DNA from: Mangifera indica
Taxonomy: Eukaryota > Streptophyta > Magnoliopsida > Sapindales > Anacardiaceae
DNA: 64,000 bases
Direction of reading: 5' to 3'
Assembly: GCF_011075055.1 (NCBI RefSeq)
Contig: NC_058137.1
Span: forward strand, 16,415,463-16,479,462
Positions 21,800-34,472 of this stretch are shown here, piece by piece (position 1 is the first letter of the stretch; the number at the start of each line of letters is the position of its first letter). Position numbers and translations under genes: made by a program. The notes under the pieces are model-generated. The model had not been told where the DNA came from and did no database searches. It saw only the letters and a list, made by a program, of their open reading frames with translations.

Positions 21800-24700
21800 T
21801 TCATCACTCAAAAAATCCAACCTCGAGGATCAAACAATATGTTCTTCTTGATATGTTTCTTCATCTATGTCCTCATCAAATCGATCTCATCCTTCCTTTG
21901 GTGTCAATAGCATTCACAATCATGTGAGCGAACTTTTTACCTTCTTCAACTATCTTCTTTGGAGATCTCTCTTTTACCCTATTTTTCAAGGATTTGATGT
22001 TTTAGATCATATCGATGGCACTAGTGTTTGTTCGCCTGATCAAATTACTGGATTTGATAATATTTCAATTCTTAATCTTGTTGCTCAACTTATCATGGAT
22101 ACAATCCACAGTATTTATTGAAATCCTCCACACTTTTTAGAAAAATATCTAGAGATTAAGAACTAAAAGATGGATAAGAAATTCAAGGACAATCCTTTGC
22201 AATGTGATTGTAAGCAAAACACAATTGACACTGAATAAAGGAACCAAAGTTTTTATTGGTAAATTATGGACAACTACCAAGCATACTAAAATCATTGTTA
22301 TAGGAATTAGAAGGATAGAAATTATGTTGATTGGAGAAGCGAGGACCATAAGAAAAACAACCATAACCGTGATCACGTTGGGATTGATCAAAACTATAAA
22401 AAGACCAAGTGGAAGAACGATTATTGGAATATGACTTGGCCTAACCAAAAGAAAATTGATTTACAACAAAGGCTATCACTCTTTTTACAGGTACTTTAAT
22501 TTCTGTTATTCCTTATCTTGGACCTAAAAAGGTAGTTTTTGGTCCTGGTTTTGTTGATGATATTTCTCACATTTGTTATATAGCTATTCACACCCCATCT
22601 AAATCATTTTCCATGTATAATGCTCTTATTGTTCCTAACTTGACCCATAATCTTCTTTCTATAAAGAAATTAACTCATGATAATTCCTGTAATATTAATT
22701 TTGATAAGTTTGGTTTTCGTGTTAAGGATCTTTGGAGTCATAATCCTTTTCATAGCTATAATAACCCTAGTGATCTTTTTTCATTCTCGTCTTTCTCGGA
22801 TGGTCAAGCTCCCATTATAACTCAATTTAGCTATTCGGCATACAAAAATATGTCTAACATTTAGTAGTAGTGTTTAGGCCGTTCAGGACATTTTGTTTTG
22901 TCTTGAGTTTTTCATTCTAATAATATTTCCTTTCCTATAGATAGGAATTTAATTTCACCATGTAATGCTTGCGAACTTGGCAAGAATGTTCGTTTTTCTT
23001 TCATTAAATTCTCATATATGCTCGCAAGCTCCTTTTGATTTAATATATTTAGATGTTTGGTCTTTTCCAATGTCTTCATTTTCTATTTTTAAATATTATG
23101 TAGTTTTTATGGATGACTATTCTCACTTTGTGTGGGTTTTTCCTTTGAAAAAGAAGAGTGGGGTTTATGAGCGATTTGTTATCTTTCATAAATTTGTACA
23201 AACTCAATTCTCCAAATTCACCAAAGTCTTCCAAACAGATGGTGGTGACGAATTTAATAATAACATGAAACAATTTGCAAATGTTGTTGGTTTACATTTA
23301 CAATTTTCATGTCCCAATACTCCACAACAAAATAAGGCTACTGAGAGATTTTATCGCACAATTATTAACATGGTACGAGCATTTTTGTTTCAAGCTCAAT
23401 TACGACCAGAGTTTAGGGTTAAAGCTTTACACATTACTATTCATCTTTACAACATATTGCTTACCTCTACATTGTCCAATATTTCACCTTATACAAAGCT
23501 GACTTTCAAATAACCAAATTTTGACCATTTAAAAGTGCTTGGTAGCTTATGTTATCTAAATCTTTTCGCTAAAGTTTCCAATAAGCTTTCCCCTTTTTCT
23601 GTACCTTGTATTTTTCTTGGTTATCCAAAAATTTATAAGGGTTTTAGATGTTTCAATACCTTTATCAAAACTGTTCATATCTCCCATCATGTCCATTTTT
23701 ACGACAATATTTTTCCTTATCATGAATTTACCATAAATAATGGTAAATCTCAAAGTCAAAATATGACTTTCTTCTCTCCCACCAAAAAACCTAAATGATT
23801 CACTCTCTTCCACTATTACTCACCTAAAATCTAGCTTTCCTAAACCATCACATTTCGATTACCCAACATCTCATGATCTTGTGAATCTTGTCCTACAAAG
23901 TCCACTATCACCTCATTCTACTCTTCCAATTTTGGTGTCAATTGAATTTCTAGCTCATCATTCCAAATTTGCTCCACTACTTCAATTACCTGCACCTTCC
24001 TTTTTAAATTTTGATACTTTAATTCCACCAATTGTTCCCACAACTGACTTCTTACCTTAAACCACTCTTCCCTTTACCTTGCCTATTTCAACATCCATAC
24101 TAATTGCAACTTCCTTAATTCAAATCCTTGCCTTTTAAACCAAGATTCTCCAATTCATTCAAATTTACCTCATTTTTCCAATCAAATCTCGCATTCCTCA
24201 TCACCTCTATCTCCAAGTGATAATATCCTTTCACCAATGGATTAATTAACAAATGATCTCAACCACCAAAATCAATGCCAAATCTCTATCCCTTTACAAT
24301 TAGCTCCTTCTAAACCCACTATCCTAACCTATCCTTACACAACCCGCTCTAAGTCAAGCAATCTTAAAACTAAAATTCAATTTTCTCTTACTATCATGAC
24401 CTACAATTCCATTTTACCCGAACCAACCTCATATACTTAAGCTGTAAGTTGAGCTATTTTAGCTGAATACAATGCTCTCATTGAAAATGGATCTTGGTCT
24501 TTGGTCCTTAAACCTTCCAATGTGGATCTTGTTGGCTCTAAATGGATCTTTAGGGTCAAAAAGAAATCTAATGGTTCTTTAGAATGGTGTAAGGAGTGAT
24601 TAGTGGCACAAGGCTTTACACAACAATCAAGGGTAGACTATGATGAGACATATAATCTCGTTGTTAAAGCCACAACAATTAGATCAGTTCTTTCCTTGGC

Positions 24701-25900
24701 TATTTGTAATAGATGGTCTTTGCATCAACTGGATGTAAAAAATGCTTCCTTCATGACATTTTGATAAAAGATGTGTACATATCTCAACCTCGTGGGTTTG
24801 TTCATCCTGATTTCCATATCATGTCTATAAATTGCATAAGGCGTTGTATGGCTTGAAACGAGCACCTTATGCTTGGTTTTAGTGTTTTAATGATTTTCAT
24901 AGAGACAAAAGATTTAAAGGTAGCAAATTTGATCACTTTATGTTTATTTACAAAGGCATTGATGGTATGGCCATTCTATTCTTGTATGTAGATGATATTC
25001 TTTTAATAGTATCTATTTCTGATTTATTACACAAGTTGTTAAATGTATTAAAGAGTGAATTTGCTATGTCTAATCTCAGTCCTATTTATTATTTTTTGGG
25101 CATTGCTACAACTCCAAATGTAGAAGGTCTCTTTTTGGATCAACAAAAATATGCTAATGATTTAATTTAGAAAAGTGCATTGGAATCTACTAAACTTGTT
25201 GCTACTCCAATTGTTAGTTTGGAAAAATTATCTACTATCACAAGTCCTTTGTTATTTGATCTTACTCAATACCAAAGTCTTGTGGGTGCTCTTCGGTATC
25301 TTACTTTCACAAGACGTGACATCTTTGTCTCTGTAAATCAAGTTTGTCATTTTATGCAACAATTGAGAGAAGCTCATCTTATTATTGTCAAGCGTATCAT
25401 TCGATATATTAAAGGGACTCTTCTCTTTTGTCTCCAAAATTTTAAAGGTAAATGTGATAATCTTTTAGCTTATTCCAATATGGATTACGTTGGTTGCCCA
25501 AACACATGACTTTCCACTACAAACTTTTGTGTCTTTTTTAGATCCTAATTTAATTTCTTGGCTTGCTAAGAAACAATCCATTGTATCCTAATCCAATGTA
25601 GAGGCTGAATGTCGTGTTGTTGCTTCAATAGTTGCCGAAATTGCTTAGATTCAAAGTATGTTACAAGAACTTTTTGTTCCCCTTATTCTTTGTGACAACG
25701 TCTGTATTACATATATGGCAGCTAATCTTGTCCAACATGCTTGCTCAAAGCATATTGAACTTGATATACACTTTGTGCATGAAAAGGTTGTAGCCAAAAT
25801 GATCAAAGTCTAATATGTCTCGAGTATTGATCAACCTACTGATTTGTTATCAAATCGCTTTCGCACATTGCGTAGTAATCTTTGCATCTTGCCATATGCT
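21800..25900 (+). pseudogene. copia gag-pol polyprotein remnant
   Basis: Split over frames by stops and shifts. Seen in order: a gag-like stretch (about 21860-22480); GAG-pre-integrase (about 22604-22860, VPNLTHNLLSIKKL); integrase core 22965-23513 with LIYLDVWSFP, FQTDGGDEF and QQNKATERFYR holding D, D and E; the domain after it with HLKVLGSLCYL and FLGYPKIYKGF (23520-23800); reverse transcriptase from about 24440 (WIFRVKKKSNGSLEW, WSLHQLDVKNA) with the active-site LYVDDILL at about 24980; LVGALRYLTFTRRDIFVSVN (25270-25340); and RNase H with VEAECRVVAS-like and DIHFVHEKV (25590-25810). Many stops interrupt it (for example 23511, 24597, 25168), so it cannot make a functional polyprotein. Confidence 0.88.
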
Positions 25901-25913
25901 TTAATTAAGGGGC

Positions 25914-26074
25914 TGATAGAGTAAATATAATTTTAGTACAAAATGCAATTGTTGTATTATTATAATTTATGAAATATTGTAAATGCAATTGTATGTTTTT
26001 GCCTACAAATAGTAGGCTTTGTACTTCTTTTCATACATAAATGAGAATAGTCATTTTAAAATTCTATAAAACCC
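25914..26074 (+). repeat. 3' LTR of the copia element
   Basis: Direct repeat of the 5' LTR; see the element entry. It differs by scattered substitutions and small indels, including an extra TAG in the AAATAGTAGGC stretch. Confidence 0.75.
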
Positions 26075-26329
26075 AACATACTTTTAAAGATGAACCTATG
26101 ACTATCTTTAAGGTAAGTTCATGACATTTGTTAGTGTAGACACAGGTAAGTGCATGGCTTTCAAAAAGATAAGCTTATATCATTCACCAATGAAAAAGCC
26201 AGATGCTCTTAAAGAATAATGTTTTTTTAGAAAGCTTATAACACCATGAAATATTTTATTTTCATATGCACTCTAACTTGGAATGCAAGCAGAAACCCGT
26301 AGATATCATATTTATGCATTTCTATTATC

Positions 26330-26960
26330 CTATCAGAGTAGATCCTTTCACTCACCTAGGATAACGACTCATATGTCATATTCCACACCGGAGCACCCTA
26401 GGGTAGGAATTGAAACTATCCAAGTGATGAACAATTGGAGATACTTTGGAAATTGTCGATATCTGGTGTCATTCTCCAGTAATACAAAACAACAAGGCCA
26501 TTTTGATGATGTCGATATTTCATTGAGAAAACTCACTCCAAATCATGATATTGCACCTTTTACATTCCTAAAAATAGGTCTCCCGAATTCTATCTCTGAA
26601 ATCTCGTGGACTATATGATGCAATAGTAGTGATCTAGCTGAATGATAGCTCAGTCATAAGTGCAAACTCAAATAATTTGAATCTCACATCAACCCTATTA
26701 ATCCTAAACCAAAACTCATTTCTCTTTAAACCACAATACAATTATCGCAACATGAATGAGTGCACCAATACTCTACTAAATCTTATATCTGATAATCGAA
26801 GCAAATCTCCAAAACAAGTAATCTCAAACAATTGTTACTGTGTCTGTGTCAATGTAGATTTAATCTTGGACATTGCATTTTGGTACACGCAAGAAGTTAC
26901 CTTTGCTAAAAAATGTCGTAACTCGTTTGAGATTCTCAATTCACTATTAGGGTCTTTACA
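26330..26960 (-). pseudogene. DUF1985-block remnant of the second MULE
   Basis: Homologous at the DNA level to 8960-9560 of the first MULE, with many indels and no usable frame. The plus-strand open frames at 26283-26618 and 26677-27138 are antisense shadows of this block and of the array that follows. Confidence 0.65.
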
Positions 26961-26999
26961 TTTTCTTTTTTGGGAAACTTCCTATAAAAAAAAATATAT

Positions 27000-27845
27000 C
27001 ATCATGACAAAGTTGATAAGAATTTTAGAAAAAACACATATAAAATATGAAATTAATAATAAAAAAAACAAACTTGAAATTCAAAAACTACAAATAAAAA
27101 AAGAAGGACAAAAACAAAAAAATAAACCTGAAAATTGAAAATTATATGTCAAAAAATTTAAGGATGACAAAAATAAAAAAAATAGACTTGAAATTTAAAA
27201 ACTACAAGTCAAAAAATCCTTGAATGATAAAAATCAATCTGAAATTAAAAAACTACACGTTGAAAAATTTTAGAATGATAAAAATCAGAAAACATAGTTG
27301 AAATTAAAAAATTACACATAAAAAAACCCTAGAATGACTAAAATGAAAAACAAGTCTAAAATTCAAAAATTACACGTCGAAAAATCCTTGAATGATAAAA
27401 TCGAAAAACTGATATGAATTTTAAAAAGTATATGTAAAAACCCTATAATGACAAAAACTAAAAAACCAACCTAAAATTTAAAAACTACATATCAAAAAAC
27501 CTAAAAATGACAAAAATAGAGTAATGGATTTGAAAATTGAAAATTACATGTCAAAAAACTCAGAAATGACATAAATTGAAAAACAAATATTAAATTCAAA
27601 AACTATATATTGAAAAATCTTAAAATGACAAAAATAAAAAAAACTAACCAAAAATTCAAAAACTAAGCGTTGAAAAACCAAGAATAACAAAAATAAAAAA
27701 GATCTGAAATTTGAAAACTATAAATCGAAAAACCCTAGAATGACAAAAAAACAAAAAACAAACTTAAAATTAGAAAACTACACGTTAAATATAAAAAAAA
27801 ATATCAAATTTGAAAACTAAACGTTGATAAACAGTAGATTTAGAA
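27000..27845 (-). repeat. Degenerate ~60-bp tandem array of the second MULE
   Basis: About a dozen units follow the pattern AAAACTACACGTnnAAAAA, CCTnGAATGACAAAAAT, AAAAA(C/T)nnnnTTGAAAT. The period is about 60 bp, half of the 119-bp unit in the first element, and it occupies the equivalent subterminal position. Confidence 0.7.
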
Positions 27846-28743
27846 AAAAAAATCAATTTGCCCCTTAACAATTCCTCTCTCTTCCATAGGTCCAAAATAT
27901 TTAAAAATATCAATTTGTCCCCTTAAAAAATTTCTCTCTTTCCCATAGGTGCAAAATGTTTAAAAACTTGTCATTCCCCCCTTCCAAAGGGATCCCATGG
28001 GTATCACTATTTATAAAATCACAATTTTCCTCCTCCCCCATTGGGTACTATTAAAAAACGTGTAATTTCCTCCTTCCCTTGGGGTTTCCTTGTGGACCTC
28101 CCGTTGTGGTTATTGTTTAAAAAATCACATTCTCCCTCCCCTCGTGATGTAAATTCAACTCGGGGGATATTTCTCAAAGCTAAGATTCCTCGGGTTGAAA
28201 ATTTCTCCCTCGAGGTGACACTTCAATTTCAAAATGCCATATTTTCCAATAAAATCTCATTTTTTTGACTAATATTTCAATAAAAAAAAATTCTACACCT
28301 ACTAAAACACAATGACCATAAACTAATTCATCCAAAACAGACAAGAATCAAACCACAAAATCAATTGTTTAAAAATGAAAACCTTAAACTAATGACGCCC
28401 AAAATCTTCATTTAATCGATAAAATTTAAACATCAAAATGATTCAAACAAAATAAAAGACGATGTACTCATTTTCTTTGCCATTTTGTAATAAAAAAAAC
28501 TGCAAAGTGTCAGAGAAAAGCCAAAGATTACACTGTTGATGGAGCCTTGTGGAACACCTCAGGTTATCTTCAAATTTTGAATTAGTGAATTCAAGGAAAT
28601 TTGAGTGGGAATATGAATTTGGTTGGTTTATATATAAAAACATTTCAGTCATTTCATGTACATGACTCATTTTTGCTTAAGTTATACAGATTTTGACAAT
28701 TTTGTTTAAGCCCCAAATGTTTAGGATAATCACTTTAATTTCC

Positions 28744-29890
28744 TTTATTTAAACCATTTCAATCAAGGGAACTATTATTAAAATATATTTGGTGATGAAA
28801 AGTTGGAAACAAACATATAAAATTAGGAGAAAGTTTCTTCAATTAGTTAAAAAGAGCGTTGGAGCTTGGAGAGTTGAAAAGCTTTTGTGCATTAGTAGTG
28901 GAAAGAAAAAGACGAAGAGATAGTGTGTCGGCAATTGAAAACAAACATATAAATATTCAATTAGTTAAAAAGAGAAAGTTACATATTTTAGACATATTAA
29001 CGTATTTAACACAATTTTTTATCATCATCAAAATACTTAGGGATTCAACAATTTATCCCCACTTGTAAATATTATTTTTTGACTTTTGATTAATATCTCT
29101 ACACCTTAACACACAAAATTTAAATCTCTACGACCCTTCATGAAAACATCCCATATTCGTGTGTGTGTGTGTGTGTATAATACTCAGTGATCCCATCAAT
29201 TTACACATTAAAGATTTCATTATAAATTCTATATTTTTTATTATGGTTTTGACAACTTAAATTTCAACATGCTTGAAACCATATCAAAGTTTTAAGGGCA
29301 TAGACATTCAATTTTTAAAATATTCTCATAATTCAATTAAAGAACTATAACATGTGATATCATGTGTGAATAAATTCAAAACAAGATTTTATCACTTACT
29401 TACTTGCCCTTTGTTGAATTGTTAGTCTTCATGTGGCTATTTTCACTGATTAATCTTTTTGGTAATGGTGATTTAGTAATAACTCAACTTTTAATCCTTC
29501 ATCTCTGTATTCCTTTCAATTGTATACTCTATGTATAACTTCACAAATGCATAAATTTTTTCGTTCGATAATGTGACTGTTTATATAGATTTTCAATGTA
29601 AAATGTTGCAACACCCCTCTCTAGATGCATATCTCTATTCAGAATATACACCCAAAGAGACATGTTAACTTAAGATTCCTTATATAAGGTTTGCAATAAA
29701 ACACGCATAATAAATTAATATTCCACAATCCCCAAAAGTGCATTTATTATTTGATAAAAAAAAAGTTCAAAAGTCTAAAAACCAATTAATGGTAGACATG
29801 GTGCATAAAGAAATACAAATAAATCCAAAATACATAATTATTGTTCAATAGAGGAAAAAACCAAAATGCCCTTATCATCATGCGTTACCT
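28744..29890. other. AT-rich intergenic with (GT)n microsatellite
   Basis: No gene is supported. A GT repeat of about 10 units lies at 29159-29178. The short frame 28859-29068 has no recognisable domain. Confidence 0.4.
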
Positions 29891-29894
29891 CAAG

Positions 29895-30575
29895 TTGACT
29901 TGTTGAATCCCTCACCATTGGCCTGCTGCTCTACAATCTTACCTGTAAACCCATAAAGAATTACATCAGTGAAACACAATCAGTAAATAGATGACCTTAC
30001 AACACCTAATGATTATATAATTATAGCACAACTAATCAAAACAACGCATATATCCTCTAGTTAATCTCCTTGTGGTATCATATATGTTTTTCTAACATCA
30101 TAGATGCCCATCTGAACCATCTCGATGCTTAGCATTGTATCTTCAATAGCAGTGTCATTCCAAATGACTAGTGTCAAATGATGTATAACAACATTCCAAG
30201 CGCCTAGTGAAAGCATGAAACATTCTAAATGTCAATCATAAGGTGTACTCAGTACACCTATTGGTTGAGCTTCGGGGTATGGATGTAGTCTTATAGGGGA
30301 GTAAGACTTTAGTCTCTTCCAAAATCACACAAGCTTCTCTAATGCTAAAACACCGAACGTCGGTGCATAATCATCTAAAAGTATCAAAGTCACACAATCT
30401 AGCTCTAATGTTTTCATGACCATATTGCACACACTTAATGGCCCAAATTTGAATATTACATTGTTTCTAGTTTTCGACTTGGAACCACTCCCATTGGGGT
30501 CTATGTCATTGTCCATATAGTTTAACAAATCTAAATTACCCTTCATGTTATCTTTCACATAGTCTGACACATTTA
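29895..30575 (-). pseudogene. Unrecognised minus-strand gene fragment
   Basis: Read on the minus strand: a frame at 30570-30325 begins MSDYVKDNMKGNLDLL and continues as FKFGPLSVCNMVMKTLELDCVTLILLDDY; then, past stops, LHPYPEAQPIGVLSTPY and LGAWNVVIHHLTLVIWND near 30220-30130. After an intron-like gap, a TTTACAG-preceded piece (about 29950-29897) encodes KIVEQQANGEGFNKST and then TGA. The pieces look protein-like and have plausible splice signals, but at least two stops interrupt them. I do not recognise the family; the LVIWND patch is only faintly reminiscent of OB-fold proteins. It could be a decayed gene or part of an unrecognised transposon. Confidence 0.35.
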
Positions 30576-30739
30576 TCTAATATTCATGCAATATAACCTT
30601 CGTTAGGACTTTATTATTTGTCTCCTCATAATTATTCCCATAAGGAGTAAAATAATCATTTTCATATTCATATACAAGCATAACAATTTCATACTAACAT
30701 TGTTATCTTTCTATATTCTGAAGGAGTGAATGGCCTAAG

Positions 30740-33700
30740 AGGGGAAAGAGTGAATTAGGTAATTCAAAACAATCTTTACCAAATTAAAGAATTAAACCAA
30801 TTTATTTAATTTAATGAATGTTGACTATTTTAATGCAATTTATGAGAGTGAGAAGAGATATTTTGGATAATCAACATAATCAAAATAACAGAACACAAAA
30901 TATAAGTTTAATGGATAAGAAAATCAAACATGTGATATATAGTGGCTTTGCACAACTCGACCTATGTCCACTCTTCCACACTATCTCTTTTGGAGTATTC
31001 CATTAATCCTTGGTTGATAAAATCTTAACCAAGCTTTTTTTCACAACAAAAATAACTTCTAAGGTGCTATTAACCATTACAAGTATAGAACTCAATCTTT
31101 TTCACTAAAAATTTTCTAGTCTCTTTAAGAGTGAACCTCACTCTTTTATCATGTGGATTTTTGTATAAATTTGAAATATAATCTCTCTCAAAGAGTAAAT
31201 ATGAAAATTTAAGCTTTGTACAACTCAATGCAAAACAAAATCAAAAAGTGTATAATAAAAAAGAGGATTTGCAAGTGAATAGTGCAAAATTGATTTGCTC
31301 TCAAATATATGAAAGTTCTTAGCGGCAAAAATCTATCTCAAGTGGTTTGATTGGGTTTATATAGATGAAAATAAAAAAAGTTACTATTGTGCACAGAAAC
31401 TAGCCATTTTTATTTTTCCAAAAAATGTAAAATTCAGTTGATTGGATGTAATTTGATCAATCAAATGTGATGTGGTACTTTCGTGGTGTCTACATGACAC
31501 TAGCTGTTAAAAAATTCAAAGCAAAATTTAGTTGATTAGAAGGAATTTGGTCAATTGAATTTTTGAAAGCTAAAATGCATGACTTTTGAATAATTCAGAA
31601 GTTGCTATCAAAGATTTTATTACCTTTTACCTCCTAAATTTTTAAAAATTTATAATTTGCCCTTTGAAAAGTGACAATTTAATCCATTTTTGAAAATTCT
31701 TTCAAAATCAACTTTAAGATATGAAAATGTAGTTCATAAAGTTTGATCATTTTAAATGAGTTAATAAACTTTCATAAAAATTTGACTTAACCGAATAAGT
31801 TTGAAATACAACATTTTAACCAAAATTATGAAAGATTTGAGAATAAATTTTTGAGTGAGCTATCATATGCAATAAATATTCTAATCAAAACAAATACTTC
31901 AAGATTACAAACATATCTACCTAAACTTGAATTTTTCTTTAAATCTTCACAAATTCCTCACTTGAGTCTTGTTTTTCATTTTCATCTTGATACTTCTTTA
32001 AGTATATTAGATAAATTCTTGCAATCTAAATTGACACTCAAATAAAGTCATTAGTCAATATGCTTAAGGACATATTAGTTTGTTGTCATCAAAATAAAAG
32101 TATTATGACTCCTTGATTCAACATATTCTAAATTCCCCCAATTGTACCTAGGGGTGTACTCTTTATACATGGAGTTGTATATGTGTTTCAAGATATATAC
32201 ATAGGAGCATGTATCTAACTAACATGGGCAAGTAATTCCAAGGTGGCATACATGACAATGTGTCTCATACCACACAAGCATGTATTCATCTCTGAATTAC
32301 ACTCCTTTATATTTCCTAACATAAGAACAATTGTGCCCAAAAGTACATGACCTTGTATCCCTTATAGATGGCCATGTAAATCGTATGCATGGGCCATGTA
32401 GTGCGAATTTTCCAAAATATAAATTATGTTTTCTACAATTTTTGGCCTTCTAACTCATGCTTACAAGTTCAAGGATATCTCACAACGCTACTAATTGTCT
32501 TAAACATGTTTTCTACTTCACCACAATGCCAACAATAATCCCAAAATCATCTAGTAATATGACATATCATGATCAAAACATCAACATGAAACTTTATTCC
32601 ATAAACATACACATATACTCATAGAACACAATCCTTGACTACATTACTAATTGCTACTGATTAACCAACATGCATATTTCAAAAAGAACTTTATCATCCA
32701 CATCACCCTTTGTCATCAACACAAGGGTAGAATATTCATATAATAAATTATGAACAAATCATCCAAATTAGTCAAATAGATCATCACTAATAACATTTGC
32801 ACACAATAAACATGTAACTTTGATATTTATTGCTTACAACTTTACAACATTACAACATAATAATAGATCATGTGATGCTTGAAAAGAGTAGTTGCCTACT
32901 TATCTTGCCTACATAGTCCAAATGCAAGTTTTTGTATGACAAGATTGGCTCCCAAAAATTCTCTCACGTCTTTTGGTCTCAAGATTCCAAGAATCTCTCA
33001 AATTCTCTCTGGATTTTCTGACAATAATGCAAGAATAATGAGCTAAAATGTGTCTAGGTTCCTTTTTATTTTTCCAGAAAAAACTCATACACGGGCATGT
33101 AGTTCGTTATAATTAATGGCAATTTTAGAAATCATTGCAAAACGAATCCTCATCCAATATTCAAACATATTGACCATATATGGGCATGTATACCAATATA
33201 CACAAGTGTGCATGTCATCCAATACTTAACCATTTCTCATGTAACACATAGGAAAATAATATTTTGCCCTTGTTATCACATACACAAGCATGTGGCCTTC
33301 CCATACAGTCGTGCAACCCACAAAATCACAAATAATATTATTCAAGCATAATTAATCACACATAAAAGTCAAAACACAAAAGTAACCTTAGACATACTTA
33401 CGAGTATTACAAATGTCATAAACGGGCATGCACCCTTCATACACAATCATTCATGTCATATTACCTCATCTTTGGAACTATTATTCTCCAAAAACTTATT
33501 TTTATGAACGACAATACACCTTATATACATGGTCATTCATAATGTCAAATTTTAACTTTTCCCTTTTCATGATTGTTTACTTTACATGAATTATTCCCAA
33601 TTGCTGAATAGGTGTCCTTTACCATACATGAACATTCATCTTTATAAAATTTCATAACCAATTATACATATTGCCATGCCTTGCCCCAAACATGGTTTTT

Positions 33701-33980
33701 CCTTGAACACCAGCTCATGTAGTACTCCATCTTGTGTCATTTTGTGCCAGTCTCGCACATAAGTAGCATCTTTGACTATATGCATGCCCCATACAACTAA
33801 GTTTGTCTATGCGCATGTGCTTGTCTACGTGCATGTGTGAACGTACAAAAATAAAGGTGTGGCAGAGAAAAAGGATAAACATAGAGGTGGTGGTCATTCT
33901 TGGGTGTGATAGGATAGGATTTAATATATGAGGTAAGGGTTGGCATTATTTTTAAATGATTTTAATTTTTTTTCATTTTA
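30740..33980. other. Repeat-derived AT-rich stretch, no gene seen
   Basis: No supported coding sequence. From about 32150 to 33720 short motifs of the type ACA(C/T)GGGCATGTA recur irregularly (for example near 33090, 33180 and 33424). Such motifs are common in decayed plant LTR-retrotransposon LTRs, but no terminal repeats could be paired. The region around 31430-31560 (TTGATTGGATGTAATTTGATCAA and similar) resembles 45470-45570. Confidence 0.35.
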
Positions 33981-34472
33981 GTCATTTATTTTGAAGAAAA
34001 GAAATGAAACTTGAAAGTAGACATGTCAAATGGCCCAACTTGCTTGAAGTACAGAAAAATGGCTCGAGCTGAAAGAGCACAACTTGCTATTGTAGTTGGC
34101 CAATATTCACTTAATAAATTAGAAACAAAAACAAAATTTTCATTTTTTTTATAGCCAAAATGGCTACTAGCAGGCCAGTAGCTATTATGGCCCAAAGATA
34201 ACTGGCCTGCTAGTAACCGTTGCCAAAAAGAAAAAAAAATTCATAACAATTTTCTTATATAAACCTCCCTTCCCTTTTCCAAATTCCATATATGCTCACA
34301 CTCTCAATCTCTCAATCTTTCATTTTTATTAATCTCATATTCTCTCATCAATTCTCATTCTAAAACTCTTTGAATTCATAAATAATAGTTTTCTGTGTTT
34401 ATAATTTTTTTTCATTTCAATTTTGTCAATCAATTATAATTTTTTGTTATAATTTATCAAAAATATTTACAA

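Larger units (their letters stand above)
21565..26074 (+). mobile_element. Ty1/copia-type LTR retrotransposon, decayed, short LTRs (~150 bp)
   Basis: Direct repeats TGGTAGAGTAAATG... (from 21565) and TGATAGAGTAAATA... (from 25914) are about 85-90% alike over 150 bp. Both carry a GCCTATAAATAGGC-like promoter stretch (the right copy reads TGCCTACAAATAGTAGGC) and the tail GAGAATAGTCATT. A purine-rich AAGGGGC precedes the right copy, as expected of a polypurine tract. The order of the internal domains (gag, integrase, RT, RNase H) is that of copia. The LTR 3' ends and target duplication could not be fixed. Confidence 0.85.
26285..28743 (-). mobile_element. Truncated right half of a second, related MULE
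   Basis: The layout repeats that of the 11.9-kb element's right side. At 26330-26800 there is DNA similarity to the DUF1985 block (compare CCCTAGGGTAGGAATT here with CCCTAGGGATAGGAATT at 9010, and AATCTCACATCAACCCT followed by AACCAAAACT in both). Next comes a degenerate array (27000-27840), then the promoter/first-exon zone with TTCTTTGCCAT (about 28468) and an inverted TATATAAA-like box (about 28628). Last is an end whose reverse complement reads GGAAATTAAAG... and contains TTAAGCAAAAATG. The left half, with MURA, is absent. Confidence 0.8.

Noticed and set aside
26283..27138. Two plus-strand frames of 111 and 153 codons
   Set aside because: DNA alignment by eye to 8960-9560 shows that the first covers the antisense of the DUF1985 remnant; the second runs on into the degenerate tandem array.
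33715..34195. Minus-strand short frames at 33.7-34.2 kb
   Set aside because: They overlap LTR-like repeat sequence and the 5' end of the hAT element and show no domain.
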